Assembly: GCF_016907695.1 (NCBI RefSeq)
Contig: NZ_JAFBCK010000001.1
Coordinates: 1,984,001 to 2,048,000, forward strand
DNA: 64,000 nucleotides
Direction: 5' to 3'
Source: Actinokineospora baliensis
GTDB taxonomy: Bacteria; Actinomycetota; Actinomycetes; Mycobacteriales; Pseudonocardiaceae
The notes beneath the pieces were generated by a model. The model saw only the letters and a program-made list of their open reading frames with translations, ran no database searches and was not told the DNA's origin. The position numbers and the translations under genes were made by a program. Numbering within the stretch: the stretch's first letter is position 1; each line of letters begins with the position of its first letter. Positions 48,442 to 57,212 of this stretch are shown here, one piece after another.

Positions 48442-50322
48442 TCAGCTGGGGATCCTTGCGGTGCCCGCGTTGAACGCCCCGAAACGGGTGACGGTCAGCG
48501 TGAACGTGGTCTTGCCGGTCTTCCCGTCGGCCGAGGTGGCCGTGATGGTGATCGGGTAGGTGCCGACCGGGGTCTGGAAGTTGGTGAAGAACCAGACGTT
48601 GCTGGTGCCGTTCTGGGCGACGGTCGCCGGGTTGAACGTGACCTGGGTGCCGGTGGGGGCGCCGGTCGCGGTCAGCCGCAGGCTGCCGGTGCCGCCGCTG
48701 GCCTTGACCGTGGTCTGCACCAGGCTGCCCGCCCAGCCGCTACCCGAGGACGGGGTGGCGGTGACGGTGACGTCGCCGGTCGGCGGCTCGGTGGTGCCCT
48801 CGACGGTCAGCGCGACGGTCGTGGTGGCCGTCTTGCCGTTGGCGTCGGTGCCGGTGACCGTGATGTTCGAGGTGCCTGCGGTGGCGGTGCTCGAGACGTC
48901 CAGGGTCAGCTTCGACGAACCACCGGCGGTGACCGAGGTCGGCTGGAAGACCGCCTTCACACCGGAGGGCACGCCCGACGCGGTGAGGTTGATGGTCTGG
49001 CCGCGGCTGCCACCGGCCGAGGTGATGGTGGTGGAGATGTACTTGCCCTTGGCGGACTTCACGCTGCTCGGCGAGGCCGAGAGGGTGAAGTCACCGGTCG
49101 GCGGCTCGCCGCCACCGGTGACGGTGAGCGAGTACTTGCCCGCTGCGGTCTTGCCGCTGGAGGTCGACGCCGTGATGGTGACCTCGTAGGTGCCGTTGGG
49201 CGCCGAGGCGGACGCGTCGAAGGTGAGCTTGGCCGAACCGCCGGTGGTGACCGAGGTCGGCTGGAACACCGCCTGGACGCCGCTGGGCAGGCCGGAGGCC
49301 GACAGGGTGGCGTTCTCGGCTCCGCCGGAGCCCGCGGTGGTGTTGACGGTCGCGGACAGGTACTTGCCCGCGGCGACGGAACCGCTGCTCGGGGTCACGC
49401 TGAGGGTGAAGTCACCGGTCGGCGGGTCGACGGTGCCGACCTCCGACTTGACCCAGTCGCCCATCTCGTTGTCGAGGCGGCCGTAGACGCTGTACCACTT
49501 GAAGTCCGAGCGGCTCCACGACGCGACGCCGTAGATCTTGTTGTTGACGATCAGCGGGCCACCGCTGTCGCCGGGCAGGATCGTGATGCGGCCGTCGGAG
49601 TAGCCCGCGCAGATCATGTACGCCGACTTGAAGCCCGCGCCGACGCCCTGGCACACCGAGTCGCCGTTGACGATCGGCAGGCTCGCCTTGTCGAGGGTGA
49701 CGTCGGCGGAGTTGTCGTTGAAGTCCTTCTTGCCGTAGCCGAAGCCCTGCGCGGTCTTGCCGGGGCCCGCACCGCCGGAGTCGGCCGAGGTGGCGAACGC
49801 CGGGTACGCCGCACCACCCTTGAGCGCGATGTCCTTGTCCACGGTCACGACGGCGACGTCGTAGCCCTGGTCGAAGTTGACGTACTTCGGGTGCTTCTTG
49901 TAGCTGACGGCCTTCACGGCGAACCCGGTGCCGGATCCGTTGTTGTAGTCCTTGAGGTCGTCGAGGCCGTAGACGAACGACTTGTCGCCCGCGGCGTCGG
50001 CGCAGTGCGCGGCGATGAGGATCTTGCGCGGGGCGACGACTGTTCCGGTGCAGGTCTGGCCCTGGGGACGAGTGCCACCTGCGCGGATGCCAGCGATGAT
50101 GCCCGGGAACTCGCTCACGGTGGCGTCCGTGCCGCCAACGAACGAGGGGGTGGCATCGCCGATGTTGGCGGGGACGTTGTCACCCAGGTAGCTCGCGGCA
50201 GGGGCGTTCGCCGGGGCACCGGCGGTCGACTGCGCCGCGTTCGCGATGGTGGCGCCCACGGGCACCAACACCGTGGCCGCGGCCAGAGCCATCAGACCCC
50301 AGGACCGTGGTGTTCGTTTCAC
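48442..50322 (-). CDS. Secreted trypsin-fold protease with three Ig-like repeats
   Basis: Exported protein of 626 aa. The signal peptide ends near 30; the S1 domain starts at FVGGTDATVSEFPG, with His106 (LIAAHC), Asp155 (GYDVAVVTV) and Ser253 (LPGDSGGPL). The position six before the Ser is Thr247, not Asp, so trypsin specificity is not expected. Three Ig-like repeats follow from about 300 to 615, each opening with PPTGDFTL or PPTGDVTV and containing VxAVFQPTSV-type strands, probably for wall or substrate binding. GTG start at 50322, after AAAGGA. No P-domain. Confidence 0.88.
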   Translation of the reverse strand: MKRTPRSWGLMALAAATVLVPVGATIANAAQSTAGAPANAPAASYLGDNVPANIGDATPSFVGGTDATVSEFPGIIAGIRAGGTRPQGQTCTGTVVAPRKILIAAHCADAAGDKSFVYGLDDLKDYNNGSGTGFAVKAVSYKKHPKYVNFDQGYDVAVVTVDKDIALKGGAAYPAFATSADSGGAGPGKTAQGFGYGKKDFNDNSADVTLDKASLPIVNGDSVCQGVGAGFKSAYMICAGYSDGRITILPGDSGGPLIVNNKIYGVASWSRSDFKWYSVYGRLDNEMGDWVKSEVGTVDPPTGDFTLSVTPSSGSVAAGKYLSATVNTTAGSGGAENATLSASGLPSGVQAVFQPTSVTTGGSAKLTFDASASAPNGTYEVTITASTSSGKTAAGKYSLTVTGGGEPPTGDFTLSASPSSVKSAKGKYISTTITSAGGSRGQTINLTASGVPSGVKAVFQPTSVTAGGSSKLTLDVSSTATAGTSNITVTGTDANGKTATTTVALTVEGTTEPPTGDVTVTATPSSGSGWAGSLVQTTVKASGGTGSLRLTATGAPTGTQVTFNPATVAQNGTSNVWFFTNFQTPVGTYPITITATSADGKTGKTTFTLTVTRFGAFNAGTARIPS

Positions 50323-50410
50323 GATGGTTCCTTTCCGGATCAGGAACGCTCGCCTCTAGGCAGGGACGGCGGCGGTTCGCTGCAGGTCACTTTCGAGTGA
50401 CGCCCGGTGA

Positions 50411-50442
50411 GGAACAATCAGGGTCGGTATCCGTAGGGGTAC
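50411..50442 (-). promoter_or_regulatory. Protease-island motif, site C
   Basis: On the minus strand GTACCCCTAC, 13 nt, GATTGTTC, ending 89 bp upstream of the Ig-like protease start and reading towards it. Length and both end blocks match sites A and B. Confidence 0.6.
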
Positions 50443-50490
50443 GGAACTTTATCCGTACCTGCGGAAATAGGTGCGAGAGGCGGGGTTTCG

Positions 50491-50919
50491 GTGGAGTCGA
50501 CAGCGGCCGTGCGGCAGCGGATGAGCAGGCAGCGGGCCCGTGACACCGAGATCGAGATGGCTCTCCGTAGAGCATTGCACGCCCTCGGGCTGCGCTACAG
50601 GGTGCATCGGCGACCCGTGCGCACAGTCCGTAGGGAGGCGGATGTCGTCTTCACCCGCGCCAGGGTCGCGGTGTTCGTCGACGGCTGCTTCTGGCACGGC
50701 TGCCCCGAGCACGCCACGTGGCCCAAGCGCAACGCGCAGTTCTGGCGGGACAAGATCGAGGGCAACCGGCGCCGTGACCGCGACACCGACGACCGGCTCG
50801 CCGCCGAGGGCTGGCGGGTGGTGCGGGTCTGGGAGCACGAGGACCCGCTGGCCGCCGCGGACCGCGTCCGGGCGCTGGTCGCGCTCAGCCCGCCGAGTCC
50901 CGCCGCAGTGCCGCGCTGA
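50491..50919 (+). CDS. vsr: Very short patch repair endonuclease
   Basis: Mismatch endonuclease of 142 aa that nicks 5' of T in T:G mismatches arising from 5-methylcytosine deamination. Conserved parts are MSRQRARDTEIEMALRRALH, READVVFTRARVAVFVDG with the catalytic Asp, CFWHGCPEHATWPKRNAQFW with zinc/His ligands, and the WRVVRVWEHE strand. A vsr gene normally sits beside a cytosine-5 methyltransferase; none is present in this window. It overlaps the convergent padR by 35 bp. Confidence 0.9.
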   Translation: MESTAAVRQRMSRQRARDTEIEMALRRALHALGLRYRVHRRPVRTVRREADVVFTRARVAVFVDGCFWHGCPEHATWPKRNAQFWRDKIEGNRRRDRDTDDRLAAEGWRVVRVWEHEDPLAAADRVRALVALSPPSPAAVPR

Positions 50920-51430
50920 CCTCGTCGTACCAGGCGACCAGGCCGCGCTCGGTGGTGATCCCGCCGCGCAGCGTGAGGTACTGGTGCAGTCGCGCGCCGG
51001 TCAGCGCGTGCCGCTCGGGGAACTCGGTGCGCTCGATGACCTCGTAGACCGCCAGCCGCTGCGCGTGGTGCTCCCGGTGCCGTTCCACCTCGGCGAGCAC
51101 CGCCCCCGCGTCGCCCATGCCAGCGCCGCGGATCTTCACGGCCAGGTCGTCGCGCAGCTGGGCGGGTTGTGCCTGCTCACCGAGCCACCTGGCCAACTCC
51201 GCGCGACCGGCGTCGACGACCGAGTACACCTTCTTGTCCGGCCGCCCGCTCTGCACGACGTGCCGCGAGCTCACCCAGCCGTCCTCGGCCATCCGGTTGA
51301 GGACCCGGTAGATCTGCTGGTGGGTGGCCTGCCAGAAGTAACCGACCGACCGGTCGAACCGGCGGGCCAGCTCGTAGCCGGTACCCGCCTGTTCGCTCAA
51401 CGCGACCAGGATCGCGTGCTCCAACGCCAT
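50885..51430 (-). CDS. PadR-family regulator
   Basis: Winged-helix regulator of 181 aa with Vir_AR C-terminus. The HTH begins MALEHAILVALSEQAGTGYE, recognition helix ATHQQIYRVLNRMAEDGWVS, wing GRPDKKVYSVVDAGRAELARWL, and the C-terminal coiled region is LAEVERHREHHAQRLAVYEV. It has its own promoter between it and the hydrolase; the target is unknown. Confidence 0.85.
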   Translation of the reverse strand: MALEHAILVALSEQAGTGYELARRFDRSVGYFWQATHQQIYRVLNRMAEDGWVSSRHVVQSGRPDKKVYSVVDAGRAELARWLGEQAQPAQLRDDLAVKIRGAGMGDAGAVLAEVERHREHHAQRLAVYEVIERTEFPERHALTGARLHQYLTLRGGITTERGLVAWYDEVSAALRRDSAG

Positions 51431-51480
51431 GTACCGGACAGTAGGTAGGCGCTTTGTCGCACTACAACGAGATGAGCGTC

Positions 51481-52167
51481 TCAGAGGTCGGCCAGGAACC
51501 GGGCCACGGCGGCGTTGAACTCGTCCGGCCGCTCGAGGTTGGGCAGGTGGGCGGCCCCTCGGATCTCGACCAGCCGGGTGGCCGGGATGAGCGCGACCTC
51601 GTCGAGCGGGGTGTAGACGTCTTCGCTGCCCACGATGACCAAGGTGGGGACCGGGTGAGCGCTCAGCGACTCGCGGTAGTCCGGCCTGTCGGCGCGGCCC
51701 CTCTGCGCGGCAGCCGCGCCCTCCGGCGGCGCCGACAGCATCATCTTCAACACGTGCTCGGCCGCTTCATCGGCTCCGGGCGCGACCATCTTCCACAGAA
51801 CCTCGCGCGCGTAAGGCTCCATGCCTTCGCGACTAAGGCGATCAGCCATGTCTAGGCGCTCTTGCCGCGATAGCGGCGTTTCGGCGCGCGCGGTGGTGTC
51901 GCACAGGATGAGCGCGCGAACGCGCTCCGGGTACTTCCGGTGGAACTCCATGGCAATCTGCCCGCCCATCGACAGACCACAAAGGATCACGCCCCGTTCC
52001 GGCGCGACCGCGGCGAGGTCATCGGCGAAGGTGTCCATCGCGGTCACGCCGGACGCGGGCTCAGCGGTGCCGTAGCCGCGCAGGTCTGGGGCGACGGCGT
52101 TGAAGGCGGCCAGTTGTGGTTCCCACATCGTGCGGTCGAACGGGTGGCCGTGGACGAGCAGCAGCAT
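51481..52167 (-). CDS. Alpha/beta-hydrolase
   Basis: Serine hydrolase of 228 aa. N-terminal strand and oxyanion loop LLLVHGHPFDRTMWEPQL, nucleophile Ser in ILCGLSMGGQIAMEF, Asp in VIVGSEDVYTP and His in IRGAAHLPNLERP complete the triad. It resembles the small 3-oxoadipate enol-lactonase-like branch, but the substrate is not determinable. Start ATG at 52167 with GGAGG 6 nt upstream. It is divergent from the MocR regulator, which may control it. Confidence 0.82.
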   Translation of the reverse strand: MLLLVHGHPFDRTMWEPQLAAFNAVAPDLRGYGTAEPASGVTAMDTFADDLAAVAPERGVILCGLSMGGQIAMEFHRKYPERVRALILCDTTARAETPLSRQERLDMADRLSREGMEPYAREVLWKMVAPGADEAAEHVLKMMLSAPPEGAAAAQRGRADRPDYRESLSAHPVPTLVIVGSEDVYTPLDEVALIPATRLVEIRGAAHLPNLERPDEFNAAVARFLADL

Positions 52168-52243
52168 GGCGTCCTCCCTTGTCGGGACCACGCTAACCGG
52201 GGCAGAATGTCGGTGCAATCAAAACAATGCCCTCGGAGCAATG

Positions 52244-53557
52244 ATGGACTTTCGCACGGTCGCGGATCGGATCGCCCAGGACATCGCCAGCGGGCGGCTC
52301 GGCGCGGGGACCCGGCTGCCCACCCAGCGGCAGTTCGCCCGCCAGCACCGGATAGCGGTGTCCACGGCATCGCGCGTGTACGCCGAACTCGTCCGCCGCG
52401 GGCTGGTCGTCGGCGAGGTCGGCCGGGGGACGTTCGTGCGGGCGGCACCCGCCGTCGCCGAGTCGGCGCTGGCCGAACCGGGTGGCGCCCGGGTGGACCT
52501 GGAGCTGAACTTCCCGGTCCTGCCCGAGCACATCGGCGTGATCGCCGACAGCATGCGGGCGGTCCTGCGCCAGGACGTGCTCGCCTCGGCACTGCGGTCG
52601 GTCGGGGTGGCGGGCACCCCGGCGGCCCGGGAGGCGGCGGCCGGATTGCTCGCGCGCGGCGGGTGGTCGCCCCGACCGGCCGACGTGATCTTCGCGGGCA
52701 ACGGTCGGCAGGCGATCGCGGGCGCGGTCGCCGCGCTGGTCGCGCCGGGGGAGCGGCTGGGGGTGGAACACGTGACCTACGCGGTGGTCAAGGGCATCGC
52801 CGCGCGCCTGGGCGTCGTGCTGGTCCCGCTCGCCACCGATGAGTGGGGAGTGACCCCCGACGCGGTGCGGTCGGCGGGCCCGCTCGGTGCGGTCTACCTG
52901 CAACCCGCGCTGCACAACCCCTTGGGCGTGTCCATGAGCGCGACCAGGCGGACCGAGATCGCCGAGGTGTTGCGCGCCAAGGGAATCCCGCTGATCGAAG
53001 ACGCGATCTACGGCTTCCTGCACGACGACCCACCACTGTGGTCCCTCGTCGAACACGGCGTGCTGGTGGACAGCCTCTCCAAGCGCATCGCCCCCGGCCT
53101 GAGCGTCGGCTTCGCGGTCGTGACCCCGTCCCTGCGCACCCACGTGATCAACACCATCCGCTCCGGCGGCTGGGCGCCCCAACACCTGGCCCTGGCCGCC
53201 ATGACCGGCTGGTCGGCGGACGGGACCGCCGCCCGCCTCCTCGCCGACAAACGCGCCGACGCCCGCACCCGCCAAGCCCTGGCCGCCCAACACCTGGCGG
53301 GCTTCGACATCCAATCCGACCCCCGCGCCTACCACCTCTGGTGGCGACTCCCAGACCCCTGGCGCGCAGACACCTTCGTAGCCGCCGCGGCCCGCGCGGG
53401 CATAGCCATCACCCCCGGCGCCTCGTTCGCGGTGCCTCCCACCCAAGCCCCCCAAGCGGTCCGCCTGGCCCTGGCCTCACCCCCACTACCCGCCCTGGCA
53501 GCAGCCCTGACCCACCTGGCCGACCTGGCAGCCACCCAAGAACCAGGCCTGGACTGA
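52244..53557 (+). CDS. MocR-type GntR/aminotransferase regulator
   Basis: PLP-dependent regulator of 437 aa. N-terminal GntR winged helix (about 1-70: DIASGRLGAGTRLPTQRQFA, STASRVYAELVRRGLV, RGTFVR) fused to a fold-type I aminotransferase domain with YLQPALHNPLG, IPLIEDAIYGFL and the PLP-binding Lys in DSLSKRIAPGLSVGF. Either ATG 52241 or 52244 may start; the second is better spaced from CGGAG. It is divergent from the hydrolase; the effector is unknown. Confidence 0.87.
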   Translation: MDFRTVADRIAQDIASGRLGAGTRLPTQRQFARQHRIAVSTASRVYAELVRRGLVVGEVGRGTFVRAAPAVAESALAEPGGARVDLELNFPVLPEHIGVIADSMRAVLRQDVLASALRSVGVAGTPAAREAAAGLLARGGWSPRPADVIFAGNGRQAIAGAVAALVAPGERLGVEHVTYAVVKGIAARLGVVLVPLATDEWGVTPDAVRSAGPLGAVYLQPALHNPLGVSMSATRRTEIAEVLRAKGIPLIEDAIYGFLHDDPPLWSLVEHGVLVDSLSKRIAPGLSVGFAVVTPSLRTHVINTIRSGGWAPQHLALAAMTGWSADGTAARLLADKRADARTRQALAAQHLAGFDIQSDPRAYHLWWRLPDPWRADTFVAAAARAGIAITPGASFAVPPTQAPQAVRLALASPPLPALAAALTHLADLAATQEPGLD

Positions 53558-53564
53558 CCGGGCC

Positions 53565-53744
53565 CTAGCTGCACAGCACCACGCCCGCCGACAGTCGCGG
53601 GGCCTCGATGCGCACCTTGCAGATCGGGATCTTCCAGCCGGTCGGTGTGGATCGCGATCTTCGCCGCCCCTTCCGCCCGGAGCGGTCGGTGGGGCAGCCG
53701 CCGACTTGTTCGGCCTGCCAGTTAGCCGGTGTGGATCGCGATCT
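53565..53744 (-). pseudogene. Decayed duplicate of the 3' end of the T7SS-associated gene
   Basis: A 20-bp exact repeat (CGGTGTGGATCGCGATCTTC) occurs at 53643-53662 and 53727-53746. On the minus strand both read KIAIHT, related to VEVAIHIDRL inside the adjacent gene. One further fragment reads KVRIEAPRLSAGVVL, related to that gene's LQVRIPGAVLIEALRLVAG end. No intact frame spans it, so it looks like the remnant of a tandem paralogue. Confidence 0.45.
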
Positions 53745-54497
53745 TCAGCCCGCGACCAGGCGGAGGGCTTCGATCAGCACGGCTCCCGGGATGCGCACCT
53801 GCAGGTCGGGGGCGGCGTGCAGCAGCAGGTCCGGTGGTCCGCCGAACTGGTCGGCCAGGCGGTCGATGTGGATGGCGACCTCGACGCCGCTGAAGGTTTG
53901 CCAGTGGGGTGGCCAGTCCGGGGGGACGGCCTCTTCGGTGGCGAACGCGTCGACGACCCGGCCTCGGACCACCAGTCGGGTTCGAGGCGGCCGGGTCGGG
54001 TCGGCGGGCAGTACCAGCGTTGCCGCGAGGACGGCGATCACGGCTTCGCGGTACTCGATCTGCCCGGTGTGCGCGAGCTGCAGCACCGCCTCCGCCTCCG
54101 ACCGGGGTTCGGGCCAGCCGAGGGCCACCGGGGACGGGCGGTAGTGCGGGTTGGGTTCGAAGGCGGGGATGACGCCGCCCCGGGCGTTGACCGGGTATCG
54201 GCCGACCAACGCCCAATCGGGTGTATCCGGTCCTGGGTGCGAAGGGTCGTACACCTCGACCCAGCCGCCGGGGCGGCCCAGGGCGTAGGAGCGCATTTCC
54301 TGCGTGATCGGCGGGGACCACTGTGGCCTATAGGCCGGGTTGGGCACGAACTCGTCGGTGATCTCGCCGTCGGCGTCCACCAGGTACCGCCCCGCGACCT
54401 GCCCGTCCTCGGCCACGGCGGGCAGCCAGCTGCTGGGGGCCGCCTTGGCCTCCGCCCGAAGGGCCGGGGTGATCGGGGGTCGGTGCGGTGTCGACAT
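53745..54497 (-). CDS. Type VII secretion system-associated protein
   Basis: Cytoplasmic protein of 250 aa. It contains the doubled motif typical of this actinobacterial family: VAGRYLVDADGEITDEFVPN followed later by LVGRYPVNARGGVIPAFEPN with PHYRPSP, then LQLAHTGQIEYREAVIAVLA and a C-terminal beta domain (GVEVAIHIDRLADQFGGPPD). Family members occur near ESX loci; the function is not known. No secretion-system core genes are adjacent, but an ESX-substrate operon is at 17969-20298. Start ATG at 54497. Confidence 0.6.
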   Translation of the reverse strand: MSTPHRPPITPALRAEAKAAPSSWLPAVAEDGQVAGRYLVDADGEITDEFVPNPAYRPQWSPPITQEMRSYALGRPGGWVEVYDPSHPGPDTPDWALVGRYPVNARGGVIPAFEPNPHYRPSPVALGWPEPRSEAEAVLQLAHTGQIEYREAVIAVLAATLVLPADPTRPPRTRLVVRGRVVDAFATEEAVPPDWPPHWQTFSGVEVAIHIDRLADQFGGPPDLLLHAAPDLQVRIPGAVLIEALRLVAG

Positions 54498-54878
54498 CGG
54501 TGGAGCACCCTCCTCGGTCCGCGGTGGATCCTTACCCCTCACTCGCAGAGTACGAGAATTGGTTGCCGGGGACGCAGTGACGGGCCCGCGCGCGCGTCGC
54601 GTTCACCAGGCCGGATGGTGTGCGGGCGTCACTCCGATGGCCGAGCCGGGCCACCCCGTCCGGCTCCGTGGACCGCGGCGGTGACACGTTCGGCCCAGTC
54701 CGGTGCTCGGGGGTCCGGGTGCCTGCGCCGGGTTTGGCGGTCCGCAGCGGTGTGATCAGCCGATCTTTCTGTCCACAGTAGACACAACGCCTGCCTACAT
54801 TTACGAAACAATAGGCAACACATCCGGAAGGGCGTTTCGCTGTCGTGTTGCGGCTTGGCATGCGGGATCATCTGCGCC
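54498..54878. other. Intergenic region between divergent genes
   Basis: 381 bp with no convincing gene. It contains an AT-richer patch (about 54765-54830), probably the promoter of the XRE gene. GTCCACAGTAGAC near 54772 is a small imperfect palindrome. The rest shows nothing I can identify. Confidence 0.5.
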
Positions 54879-55346
54879 ATGACCGGTCGGGACGGCGAAG
54901 ACCCCAATTCTTGGCCACTCGGGGAATTGCTGCGGCGAGCGCGGGACGAAAAGGGCTGGTCGCAGGAGGACGCGGCCCAGAAGGCCCGGTTCTCGCGCAC
55001 CTCGTGGCAGCAGTTGGAGAGCGGGCGGCGCGCCGACCGCAAGCCGTTCCGGCCCAAGGCGGACACGGTGATCAACGCGGCGCTCGCGGTGGACATCGAC
55101 CCGTCAGAGGCGCTGGAGCTGGCCAACCTCGACCCCACCAAGTACGAGCCGGCCCGCGCCGGGCGGCCGACGGCGACGGTGACCGAGGTCCGCGAGTTGG
55201 TGATGCGGTTGACCGAGGAGCAGCGGCAGGCGGTGGTCAACCTGATCCGCTCGTTCACCGAGCCGGTCCCGTCGAACTCGCCGACCACCGCCGAGGCGTA
55301 CCGGCACAGCGCCGTGCTCAACGCCAAGAAGCGCGGCAAGGACTAG
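54879..55346 (+). CDS. XRE-family HTH regulator
   Basis: Small DNA-binding protein of 155 aa. The Cro/C1-type HTH is LGELLRRARDEKGWSQEDAA to FSRTSWQQLESGRR, followed by a segment binding-site spacing typical of these regulators and the C-terminal helix MRLTEEQRQAVVNLIRSF. Start ATG at 54879, with a weak Shine-Dalgarno. No partner gene identifies its target. Confidence 0.8.
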   Translation: MTGRDGEDPNSWPLGELLRRARDEKGWSQEDAAQKARFSRTSWQQLESGRRADRKPFRPKADTVINAALAVDIDPSEALELANLDPTKYEPARAGRPTATVTEVRELVMRLTEEQRQAVVNLIRSFTEPVPSNSPTTAEAYRHSAVLNAKKRGKD

Positions 55347-55557
55347 CCACCGGTTCCGCCACGGCTCCCACTGGCGCGCCCGCGCGGTTGTCCGCTGTGC
55401 CAACCGAACCGCCGCGTCACCCGGAGGAACCAGGACGACCGGCGGGTTCGCGGTCGATCACCGGACCTGCGCCGAACCTCCACCGATTCCCACCACCTCG
55501 CCCGGCAAGCTCGGTGGCGACCCCGCCCAGTCGAGGGCGGGTCGTGGAAGGGGAGTC

Positions 55558-56046
55558 ATGGGAATCGTTCTGGGGGCCGTAGCCGTGGCGGTCGCGAGCA
55601 TCCTGCCCGCCGGGGGAGACCCGGGGGCGAGCCTCAGCTTCGCCGCTGAGCCGGGTGCCTTCCCGGTCAGCGCAACCAGCGGCGAGTGGGCCACCCCGGT
55701 GCAAGAGGTCCGCGCCTGGGAACACGACAACGTCATCACGGTCGACGGCGAGACGGACAACGGCTTCACCTGGCTGGTGGTCGAACTGGCTGGCGCGGAC
55801 GGCGCCCCGCTCGCGCCGGGGACCTACACCGGTGTCACCAACCGGTACCTGCACCCGGAGAACGCGGGCATCACCGTCATCAGCAACGGCCTTGCCTGCG
55901 GCGAGGACCACGCCGAGTTCACCATCGGCACCCTGGAGCGCGACGCCAGCACCGGCCGCCTCACCGCTCTGGACGTCGCCATCACCCACCGCTGCGGTGC
56001 TCCGACCGCTCCGGCGCTCACCGCCACCGCCCACTTCCGCGCCTGA
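55558..56046 (+). CDS. Secreted hypothetical protein, predicted beta-sandwich
   Basis: Unrecognised protein of 162 aa. The first 30 residues are signal-like (MGIVLGAVAVAVASILPAGG). The rest alternates beta strands (WLVVELAGADGAPLAPGTYT, GITVISNGLACGEDHAEFTI, TALDVAITHRCG) with two Cys that could pair. It is reminiscent of small exported beta-sandwich proteins of actinomycetes. Start ATG with AAGGGGAG upstream. A GC palindrome at 56049-56064 follows the stop and may terminate it. Confidence 0.65.
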   Translation: MGIVLGAVAVAVASILPAGGDPGASLSFAAEPGAFPVSATSGEWATPVQEVRAWEHDNVITVDGETDNGFTWLVVELAGADGAPLAPGTYTGVTNRYLHPENAGITVISNGLACGEDHAEFTIGTLERDASTGRLTALDVAITHRCGAPTAPALTATAHFRA

Positions 56047-56070
56047 GCCCGCCCCGGGGCGGGGAACATA

Positions 56071-56080
56071 GGTCTAGACC
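56071..56080. promoter_or_regulatory. Palindrome GGTCTAGACC in the hydrolase promoter
   Basis: Perfect 10-bp palindrome flanked by ATA and AAA, 32 bp upstream of the next start codon. It is a candidate operator, but no adjacent regulator points to it. Confidence 0.4.
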
Positions 56081-56111
56081 AAATCGGCTGTTGTCGCTAC
56101 CGTCACGCGGC

Positions 56112-57206
56112 ATGAGGTCCCGTTTGGCTGGTTTGTTTCTCGCCCTGGTGTGCGCGCAGACCCTGCTCGCCGTCCCGGCCACCGCCGCGCCCGCCGTCCG
56201 CCTGCCGAGTCCCACCGGGCTGTTCCCCGTCGGGACCAAGGCGTTGCACGTCGTCGATCAGTCCAGAGTGGATACCTGGGCGCCGACGCCTCGGCCGCGT
56301 GAGGTGATGGTGCAACTCTGGTACCCCACCTGGACAACGCGAGGTGCGCGGGCGGAGTACGCGCCCACAGAGGTCACCAGATCTCTTGAAGCGGCGCTAG
56401 GCGCACCCCAAGACTCCTTGCGCGCCATCACTTCCAACGCGTTGCGCGACGCTCCCACGCTCTCCAACCGGCTGCCTCTGGTCCTGTTCAGTCACGGCTA
56501 CGCCGGCTCGCGCCTCACGACCACGGCTCTCGCGGAAGACCTGGCCAGCCACGGTTACCTTGTAGCTTCCGTAGATCACACCTACGAAGCCGCCGCGGTG
56601 AAGTTCCCCGACGGTCGCGTCATCTACCACAGCGTGCCCCCCGAGCAGTCCCCCGAAGACGTGGCCGCCGCCATCCGCGTTCGCGCCGCCGACCTGTCCT
56701 CGGTCCTCACCGAACTCCTCCGCCGCCGCCTGGCCGACCCCCACCGGGTCGCCGCGATCGGCCACTCCGCGGGTGGCGCCACCGCCTTCGAAGCCGCCCG
56801 CACCGACCCCAGAATCCAAGCCGCGGCCAACCTCGACGGCGGCCTCCCGTCCCCGGTGACCCCCGTGCCGGTTCCGGCACTACTGCTCACCGGCGAATGG
56901 CAGTTCGACTCGTGGACAGAATGGGCCAACACCCAACACACCTGGTCCCGCCACCTAGCCACGTCCACCATGGGCCACTACAGCTTCACCGACGCCCCCC
57001 ACTACATCGCCCCCGGAAACCTGCGGGATCTTCCCGCCGACATCTTCACCGAACTCTTCGGCACAGCCACCCCCACTCGGGCCACTGAGCTCCAACGCAC
57101 CTACACCCGGGCTTTCCTTGACCGCCACCTCCGAGGCATCCCCACCGCCATCCTGGACCGCCCCTCCGCCAGGTACCCAGAGGTCACAATCCGCTGGCGG
57201 AGATAG
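56112..57206 (+). CDS. Secreted lipase/PAF-acetylhydrolase-like protein
   Basis: Exported alpha/beta-hydrolase of 364 aa. The signal peptide ends near ATAAPAV. Nucleophile Ser in AAIGHSAGGATAFEAA, oxyanion strand RLPLVLFSHGYAGSRLTT, and the candidate His in STMGHYSFTDAPHY are visible, in the arrangement of platelet-activating-factor acetylhydrolase-like esterases and lipases. It would cleave short acyl esters outside the cell. It is convergent with the KAS III-like gene (6-bp gap). Confidence 0.8.
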   Translation: MRSRLAGLFLALVCAQTLLAVPATAAPAVRLPSPTGLFPVGTKALHVVDQSRVDTWAPTPRPREVMVQLWYPTWTTRGARAEYAPTEVTRSLEAALGAPQDSLRAITSNALRDAPTLSNRLPLVLFSHGYAGSRLTTTALAEDLASHGYLVASVDHTYEAAAVKFPDGRVIYHSVPPEQSPEDVAAAIRVRAADLSSVLTELLRRRLADPHRVAAIGHSAGGATAFEAARTDPRIQAAANLDGGLPSPVTPVPVPALLLTGEWQFDSWTEWANTQHTWSRHLATSTMGHYSFTDAPHYIAPGNLRDLPADIFTELFGTATPTRATELQRTYTRAFLDRHLRGIPTAILDRPSARYPEVTIRWRR

Positions 57207-57212
57207 CCCTGT

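Noticed and set aside
56071-56080. GGTCTAGACC as a second copy of the AGACCGGTCT operator
   Set aside because: The half-sites are in reversed order, so it is not the same site despite similar letters.
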